Positions 40,761 through 45,902 of a DNA stretch of 45,902 nt are shown piece by piece (the first letter of the stretch is position 1; the number at the start of each line of letters is the position of its first letter). The stretch is from Candidatus Cloacimonadota bacterium (lineage in GTDB: Bacteria > Cloacimonadota > Cloacimonadia > Cloacimonadales > Cloacimonadaceae). The notes beneath the pieces were generated by a model. That model made no database searches. It was not told where the DNA came from and saw only the letters and a list, made by a program, of their open reading frames with translations. Location: the NCBI GenBank assembly GCA_029561955.1, contig JAKQWO010000073.1, forward strand, positions 1 through 45,902, read 5' to 3'. A program made the translations under genes and the position numbers.

Positions 40761-42101
40761 TTAATCTTGGCTTTTAAGAAATTGGGATAACACTTCGCTA
40801 TATACTTTGCGGATCTTGTCAGCCGCTTCAGTCCAGTGGATCTGATTCACTTCTTTCATCCCGCGGTATCCCATAGTGATGCGCTTGTCAGGGTTTTCGA
40901 TCAGGTCGTTGATTGTCTCTGCCATCAAATCCACATCCCAATAGTCCACCTTGTAGGCATTGTGCACCACTTCAGAGACGCCGGATTGTTTGCTGATGAT
41001 GGAGGTTACGCCAAAAGCCATCGCTTCCAGGGGAGAGATACCAAAAGGCTCCGACACGGACGGCAACATATAGATATCAGATGCTTGCAGCATGATTTCC
41101 ACTTGCTTACGATTGAGGAAGCCAGCAAACAGGAAGCGGTTTTTGAGCCCCATCTTTGCCGAGCGTCTCAGCAATTGCCTCGCCATATCTCCTGTGCCTG
41201 CCATGATGAAGGTAGCCTGTGGGTGCTTTTCCAACACCATCTTTGCCACATCCAGATAGTAGTCCGGCCCTTTCTGCAAGGTAAGACGTCCGAGAAACAG
41301 GATGGTAGGCCCTTTGAAGATTCGCTCTCTTGTAAAGACACGGTTTTCTTCCAAAGTGAAGGCATTATGCACGATACGCACTTTGGCGGTATCGACCTTA
41401 TAACGAGAAATGATCATCTGCGCCGTATACTTCGAGACAGCAATCACGCGATCAGCGTAGGTCATCCCTGCGTATTCGATATTGTGAACCTGAGGGTTTC
41501 CCGGCCCGCCAGCACGGTCAAATTCGGTGGCATGAATGTGCACCACCAAAGGTTTTCCAGACAGCTTGCGTGCCAGCATTCCGCTGGGATAGGTGAGCCA
41601 ATCGTGAGCGTGGATCAAGTCATATTCCAGTTCCTTGGCAAAGCGTTCAGCCCTCTGGGTAAATTCCTGCACCTTGAGGATGAAGTCATTATCGCCATCC
41701 AGGTTAGTGGTTATCTGCTGCCAGAGGTTGTATTCTTCTTTGTTGGTGTGGCCGTCTGAGAGGTATTCTTTTTCTACTCTGGTCACAAAAGATTGTATAT
41801 CTCCGATGGTATGATAGCTTTCGGGGTGCGTTGATACGCCGATGTATTTGAGTCTTTCGACAGGATCGGAGAATGTGCGGCTGGAAAAGTCGTTCTGCAA
41901 GACGGGATCCATAAAGACCACCGGCAGCGAGTCCACGTCACCTTCGTCTCTCAAAGGGAAATAGACCATTTCCTTGGTTGGCAACACCAAATCCACCTTT
42001 ATCCCTTGAGCTAACATAGCTTTAACCATTCCATAACAAGCCATTCCTAAACCTCCTGCGATGAGAGGTGGGAATTCCCAAGTAAACATCAAGACTTTCA
42101 T
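40761..42101 (-). CDS. Glycogen synthase-like glycosyltransferase (GT4/GT5 type)
   Basis: A 446-residue GT-B enzyme. The start VLMFTWEFPPLIAGGLGMAC has the lysine-free but glycine-rich loop of starch/glycogen synthases. Further marks are YDLIHAHDWLTYPSG, VVHIHATEFDR, RVIAVSKYTAQMI, ILFLGRLTLQKGPDYYLDV and SDIYMLPSVSEPFGISPLEAMAFG with the E-x7-E pair. It probably elongates alpha-1,4-glucan from a nucleotide sugar. It is flanked by debranching enzyme and GH57 genes at gaps of 4 and 9 nt, as in some archaeal and thermophile glycogen clusters. Confidence 0.88.
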   Translation of the reverse strand: MKVLMFTWEFPPLIAGGLGMACYGMVKAMLAQGIKVDLVLPTKEMVYFPLRDEGDVDSLPVVFMDPVLQNDFSSRTFSDPVERLKYIGVSTHPESYHTIGDIQSFVTRVEKEYLSDGHTNKEEYNLWQQITTNLDGDNDFILKVQEFTQRAERFAKELEYDLIHAHDWLTYPSGMLARKLSGKPLVVHIHATEFDRAGGPGNPQVHNIEYAGMTYADRVIAVSKYTAQMIISRYKVDTAKVRIVHNAFTLEENRVFTRERIFKGPTILFLGRLTLQKGPDYYLDVAKMVLEKHPQATFIMAGTGDMARQLLRRSAKMGLKNRFLFAGFLNRKQVEIMLQASDIYMLPSVSEPFGISPLEAMAFGVTSIISKQSGVSEVVHNAYKVDYWDVDLMAETINDLIENPDKRITMGYRGMKEVNQIHWTEAADKIRKVYSEVLSQFLKSQD

Positions 42102-42105
42102 TTCA

Positions 42106-44136
42106 TTACCTCAACAATGTGGCTATAAAGGTTTCGATATTATAGAGTGCCGCCACGCTTGCAGCCTGTGCTGGAGCACCTTTGGGGAAGTGAGGGTCTT
42201 CGCCATCCCAGATCTCTGCCATGGTGGCGATATGTCCTTTGCGGATGCTATTGCGGAAGGTCTGCACATAGCTTCCCAGCTTTTCGGCCAGAGCCCGATC
42301 ATCAAGCTCATCACGGTAGATTTTCAAGGCCAGGCCGCAAAAAGCTCCCAAGAGCCAAGCTCTGGTGCTGCCATTGTGGCTTGCAAGGTCACGCTGTTCG
42401 TGAGTGCCGAAGTATTTCTTGTGGAATACCGGGTCTTTGGGGCTCAAGGTGCGCACTCCATAAGGCGTCAGCAGCTCATGCTCTGCCCGCTGGAATACCT
42501 GCCTCATCTTATCCAGATCAACCACCGGCCAAGGCAGTGAGAGAGCCAAAAGCGCATTGGGTCTGATCTGCCTAACCTGCTCATCTCCCAACAGCCTATC
42601 CGCCAAATAATCCCCCATCCAAAACTTCTCAAACGAGGTCTTCACCTTGAGTTTGAGGATGATGAGATGCTCTTTGGGCAGATATACTATACCGGTGGAT
42701 TCGTGATATGATTCACACATCGCTTCATAGCAACAAAGCGCATTGTACCAAAGGGCATTGATCTCCACCGGTGCACCATCACGCGGCGTAACAGCGTTAC
42801 CATCAAGCCTGATGTCCATCCAAGTGGCATGGGCAAATTCCGGCTTTAGCTCGATCAGCCCATCTTTACGAATCTCAAAGGGGTAAGAATCATTGTTTAT
42901 GATGCTATTTAAGATATACTCACAGAGCTGGATGGCATCTTTCCAATAGGCTGGTTCCTGCTTGCGTTTGCCCAATTTCCACACCAAGATGAGATACCAC
43001 AGCGTAGCATCCACGGAATCGAAGTTTGCCTCTCTACCTGATTCACTCTGGGCATTGGGGATCAAACCTTCGTTTATCTGGCGACTATACTTCTTGAGCA
43101 CGCGCTCCACAAAGGGATAAAACTCCGGATCGTGTAAAAGCGAATTGAGCACGATCATCGTGTCTCTGCCCCAAGGGCCATACCAAGGATAACCAGCCAC
43201 AATGTCATCCTGAGTCACGAAGTCACGCAGCATAAAATCCAGCAACTTCAAATAGCCCTGATGGTCGTAGAGCAAATTGTCGTTATAATCCAGATTGGCG
43301 ATCAGGATATAATCCTGATCCGGATCTTTGGGCCAATCCAGCGGTAGCGGCAGCTCTTCATAGCGCTTGGTGATCTTTTCCGCCATCAAATAAGGGTTTT
43401 TGATGGGTGCATCGGAAAAGAGAATGTAGTTGCTTTCGCCCACCTTCAGCGCAAAACTCAGCATATAGAGACTGATCTGATCGCCCACGCCCTCATAGCC
43501 TTTCGTAACTTCCCAAGGGTAATAAACATTGTAATAGACATTCCTGTTAGGCTCAAAACTGCCCAAACGACTGTGGCAATACACCCGGGCATCGGTTGCG
43601 GGTCTATAAGCATCGAAGCCACAGCCATCGCTGCCGTTGTGATGCAAGCTCTCAAACTTCTCAAAATCCAGGCTGCCGTGTGCATTGATGTCGTGATGCG
43701 GGTTCATGGTGAGCTTGGGACGCAGCTCCAGATGCAGCGTGTGATGACCCAAGTTAGTGTACTTCACCAAAATCGTATTGCTGTCCTCATCCATCATCAA
43801 TTCCTTGCGAATCAGGATGTCATCTTGATGCGGCAGAGCAGAATACAGAAATGTTGGGTAGGGGCGCAACCAAGGTTTTACAAGGTATAAAAACCCCTCC
43901 GGATAGATGCAATTGCTGTAATTGTTGCTATCCATATGGAAGGATTCTCCCCTCCACTCCACCTTCTCTTCCATGCCGGCAACTAAGTGGAGCCGATTAA
44001 ACTTGTCGTCACAAGCAATCAGCAAACCATGATATTTACGCTGGTTGATAAGGTTGCCTGTGCCAAGGGCATAGGCACCGTTGCGGTTGCTGAGAAGCCA
44101 TTCATGATGATGGCTCTCCATGAAGTAATTTTTCAT
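42106..44136 (-). CDS. Glycogen debranching enzyme (amylo-alpha-1,6-glucosidase)
   Basis: A 676-residue two-domain enzyme. The N-terminal beta domain has WLLSNRNGAYALGTGNLINQ, RKYHGLLIA and VKYTNLGHHTLHLELRP (GDE_N). The C-terminal (alpha/alpha)6 barrel has IVAGYPWYGPWGRDTMIVLN with the putative catalytic acid, SVDATLWYLILVWKL, WMDIRLDGNAVTPRDGAP and GSTRAWLLGAFCGLAL (GDE_C). I chose the ATG at 44136, with AAAGGGGG just upstream; an in-frame TTG at 44154 would put the ribosome site inside the gene. It leads a six-gene run ending in tsaD. Confidence 0.9.
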   Translation of the reverse strand: MKNYFMESHHHEWLLSNRNGAYALGTGNLINQRKYHGLLIACDDKFNRLHLVAGMEEKVEWRGESFHMDSNNYSNCIYPEGFLYLVKPWLRPYPTFLYSALPHQDDILIRKELMMDEDSNTILVKYTNLGHHTLHLELRPKLTMNPHHDINAHGSLDFEKFESLHHNGSDGCGFDAYRPATDARVYCHSRLGSFEPNRNVYYNVYYPWEVTKGYEGVGDQISLYMLSFALKVGESNYILFSDAPIKNPYLMAEKITKRYEELPLPLDWPKDPDQDYILIANLDYNDNLLYDHQGYLKLLDFMLRDFVTQDDIVAGYPWYGPWGRDTMIVLNSLLHDPEFYPFVERVLKKYSRQINEGLIPNAQSESGREANFDSVDATLWYLILVWKLGKRKQEPAYWKDAIQLCEYILNSIINNDSYPFEIRKDGLIELKPEFAHATWMDIRLDGNAVTPRDGAPVEINALWYNALCCYEAMCESYHESTGIVYLPKEHLIILKLKVKTSFEKFWMGDYLADRLLGDEQVRQIRPNALLALSLPWPVVDLDKMRQVFQRAEHELLTPYGVRTLSPKDPVFHKKYFGTHEQRDLASHNGSTRAWLLGAFCGLALKIYRDELDDRALAEKLGSYVQTFRNSIRKGHIATMAEIWDGEDPHFPKGAPAQAASVAALYNIETFIATLLR

Positions 44137-44176
44137 TGAACCCCCTTTGTTCAAATCTATACTTTCTTCGTTGTTG

Positions 44177-44205
44177 AATTATTTCTACCCCCGCAATTTG
44201 GTCAA
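44177..44205 (-). promoter_or_regulatory. Putative promoter of the glycogen-regulator-tsaD operon
   Basis: On the minus strand GGCTTGACC with TTGACC at 44205-44200, a 17-nt spacer and ATAATT at 44182-44177, about 40 nt before the start at 44136. Confidence 0.55.
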
Positions 44206-44488
44206 GCCTTTTTTTGGATTTTAAGCAGAAAATTGGTTAAAAGGTCTTGAGATTCTGGTTTTGACAAAAAGAGGGTCGGTGTAAGATACTGAGGCATATA
44301 TCTGTTAGATTGTCGACCTTAGCTTTGGAGCTTGACTGAGAATGCTCAAGATTTATCAAGACCGAGTTTCCAAATCCACTTTCGTAATCTACACCCTCTA
44401 TAATCCTGAATAATGCGATTGACTCTTTGCCGTAGTTGGGCTTATTCGCCCGCCGCTCACAACTGCTGGGCAATTCGGGACCTGCTCC

Positions 44489-44577
44489 TTCCTTGCTTAC
44501 CCGCAGGGAGATGCCGTGCAGATACTCGGGTTTTTCCCGAGTGGCTCCGAGTAATCACCGGGCGACTAAGCAAGGAA
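44489..44577 (-). repeat. 89-bp palindromic REP-like repeat, copy E (loop AAAAA in repeat orientation)
   Basis: Reverse orientation. Perfect 11-bp outer arms TTCCTTGCTTA and TAAGCAAGGAA, and the inner hairpin ACTCGGG-TTTTT-CCCGAGT as read on the plus strand (AAAAA in repeat orientation). One base change in the GCCGC block (GTCGC). Confidence 0.9.
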
Positions 44578-44821
44578 GAGGCAGGAAAGGTCATACTGAG
44601 GCTACTGCATTTTTGGGGATAGTATACCCTGACGATGTTACCGTGATGAGGAAAAAACGTAAAAAGCAAGCTCATAACTCACTGAACACGTTAGGGATAG
44701 GGAAAGCGGAAAATATGGTCTCTTTCTTTACCTAAATCAAATATCTGTAGAAGGGCTCCAAATCAAGACTCCGATGAAGGGGTTAGCTCAAGCTCTCAGT
44801 GTTGATGTCGTTCCACAATTA

Positions 44822-44854
44822 AAGAAGCCGGACACCATCACAGGCATCCGGCTT
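44822..44854 (-). terminator. Probable intrinsic terminator of htpG
   Basis: On the minus strand AAGCCGGA (44854-44847) pairs with TCCGGCTT (44832-44825), with a 14-nt loop, followed by CTTT. The T-run is short, so it is less certain than the others. Confidence 0.55.
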
Positions 44855-44880
44855 ATCTATCCATTTGGAGACGTGATTCT

Positions 44881-45902
44881 CTAAATCAGGTTCAGCACCG
44901 AGTTTGCTCTGGCAATGAAGTCCTTAAGTTCCTCTCCGGTAAAGGGTTTTTGTTCCAAGAGCGAGAGGCTGTGGATGTAGGCACAGAGATTGTCCACATC
45001 TTCATGTTTGCCTTGGGAATCCAGCTCCAGAATCCGCTTGATAACGGGATTGTTCCTATTGATTACCAAGGTGTGGTATTTGAGCATGTTTCCAGCGGTT
45101 TGGCGTGTGATGGCGTCCATATCGTGCCAGCGACGCATATATTCACTGAAGACGATCATGGAAGGAATGTCTGCGCTTTTGAGCGATTTTACCTCCACCG
45201 TGAGCTCCTTATAGACATGATTCATGAGCTCATTGAAAGCCTCTTCACCCAGTTCCTTACGTGTTTCCACAGAAAGCTCGTAGGGCAGGATTTTGGATTG
45301 CTTGCCGTCTTGGATGATATGGGGTGTGAGCAGCAGGGATGCCTGGGGATGCTTCTTGAAATACTCTTTGAGGCTCTCTTCGCTGAAGTTTGCCTCAACT
45401 TTTTGATCCAAGCCACGATAGAAGATTTCGATGAGGCGCTGTGATTCCTCTTGGTCTACAGCATCTGCCTTGTCTTCCAAGAGCTCGTTGATTTCGCTGT
45501 CAACACGCATGAATTCGATATTATCCAGCTTGGATTCCAGTTGCTGATATAGGTGTGTATCCAGCGGCGAGGATTGGAAGATCACTTCCAGACCCTGTTC
45601 TTTCATCAGGTTGAGGTAGCTCACTTGCGTATCTTCCGAAGCGGCATACCAGATGCGGGTTTTGCCTTCAGTCACCTGGTTGCGTGTTTTGTATTCTTCC
45701 ACGGTGACGTAATCACCTGAAGCGGTCTTGAAGATGATCATATCCTTCAGTGCGTCAAAGAAATCCGGCTCTTTCAGCAGGCCGTATTTCACAAAGGCCT
45801 GGATGTCTTCCCAGTATTCCTCATATTTCTTGCGGTCGTTTTTGAAGGTGTCGATAAAGTGGTCTGCTACCTTCTTCACGATGTATTTGCTGATCTTTTG
45901 CA
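44881..45902 (-). CDS. htpG: HtpG, bacterial Hsp90 chaperone (N-terminal part cut off by window end)
   Basis: The middle and C-terminal domains of the ATP-dependent chaperone Hsp90/HtpG. The frame stays open to the window edge; the residues before the first GTG (QKISKYI before VKKVADHF) already match the family, so the real start lies outside. Further signatures are FVKYGLLKEPDFFDALKDMI, EGKTRIWYAASED, LEVIFQSSPLDTHLYQQLES and the C-terminal dimerisation part with VFSEYMRRWHDM and LVINRNNPVIKRILEL. The C-terminus LNLI lacks the eukaryotic MEEVD tail, as expected. The ATPase domain is not visible here. Confidence 0.95.
   Translation of the reverse strand, partial: QKISKYIVKKVADHFIDTFKNDRKKYEEYWEDIQAFVKYGLLKEPDFFDALKDMIIFKTASGDYVTVEEYKTRNQVTEGKTRIWYAASEDTQVSYLNLMKEQGLEVIFQSSPLDTHLYQQLESKLDNIEFMRVDSEINELLEDKADAVDQEESQRLIEIFYRGLDQKVEANFSEESLKEYFKKHPQASLLLTPHIIQDGKQSKILPYELSVETRKELGEEAFNELMNHVYKELTVEVKSLKSADIPSMIVFSEYMRRWHDMDAITRQTAGNMLKYHTLVINRNNPVIKRILELDSQGKHEDVDNLCAYIHSLSLLEQKPFTGEELKDFIARANSVLNLI

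Larger units (their letters stand above)
44137..44880. other. Intergenic region between htpG and the glycogen operon, with repeat copy E
   Basis: About 740 bp without a convincing gene. It holds the debranching-operon promoter, a 44206-44460 stretch with nothing recognisable except a low-confidence 78-residue open frame on the minus strand, repeat copy E (44489-44577), and the htpG terminator (44822-44854). The right flank of copy E (TACTGCATTTTTGG) resembles the right flank of copy C. Confidence 0.55.

Noticed and set aside
44137-44154. TTG start for the debranching enzyme
   Set aside because: The strong AAAGGGGG ribosome site lies inside this extension and serves the ATG at 44136.
44237-44473. 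A 78-residue open frame upstream of the glycogen operon on the minus strand
   Set aside because: It starts at TTG in the flank of repeat copy E without a ribosome site and shows no family resemblance. A decayed gene end cannot be excluded.
1435-44577. CRISPR array
   Set aside because: The five repeats are dispersed over 43 kb in both orientations with genes between them, not in tandem with spacers, and no cas gene is present.

Overview
The window is a dense bacterial chromosome segment of about 35 protein genes plus one structural RNA, cut at both ends inside genes (secD on the left, htpG on the right). The gene set suggests a Gram-negative-type, fermentative, probably uncultured lineage. 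Candidatus Cloacimonadota (WWE1) or a neighbour in the FCB group fits best: secreted proteins end in FlgD/Por-like C-terminal domains, a COG2403 GTPase sits next to carbamate kinase, there is a bacterial GlnRS, and archaeal-style glycogen genes (GH57, GT4, debranching enzyme) occur together. The taxonomic call is an inference from gene content, not a measured placement.

Layout. 1-6164 (minus): ftsY, a Dna2-like nuclease-helicase and a DUF3467 protein form one run, followed by secD. 6256-10212 (plus): a membrane protein, trmB, a GAF-HD-GYP protein and dus, overlapping or nearly so. 10594-12632 (plus): a GNAT-like protein and a polysaccharide deacetylase. 12732-15081 (plus): COG2403 GTPase and arcC, each followed by a clear intrinsic terminator. 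15107-19191 (minus): four overlapping genes for unrecognised membrane proteins (the first with a DUF6754-like domain) and a class II aldolase. 19571-22737 (minus): rpsT, mtgA, a DUF2851 gene and a lipoprotein gene. 22860-26935 (minus): queC, ansA and two glycosyltransferases. 27120-30867 (minus): a secreted Omp28-like protein and glnS. 31772-36242 (plus): the small SRP RNA gene, a secreted M14 carboxypeptidase, a DUF192 lipoprotein and a YibQ-like lipoprotein. 36246-44136 (minus): debranching enzyme, glycogen-synthase-like GT, GH57 enzyme, NtrC-type regulator, YbbR protein and tsaD in one tight six-gene run. 44881-end (minus): htpG.

Protein targeting is well represented: SRP RNA, its receptor FtsY and the translocon partner SecD all lie in this window, alongside several exported proteins and lipoproteins. 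Carbamate kinase, asparaginase and the aldolase suggest amino-acid or sugar fermentation, and the 36-44 kb operon handles internal alpha-glucan storage.

The most unusual non-genic feature is a dispersed 89-bp imperfect palindrome present five times, always between genes. Its inner hairpin loop reads AAAAA in three copies and TTTTT in two when all are put in the same orientation, and one copy has a perfected palindrome, which points to template switching at the hairpin. Other points worth following are the orphan four-gene membrane operon, an NtrC-family regulator lacking the GAFTGA motif, an HD-GYP domain with an insertion of about 100 residues, and a repeated promoter pattern GGCTTGAC-N18-(A/T-rich hexamer).
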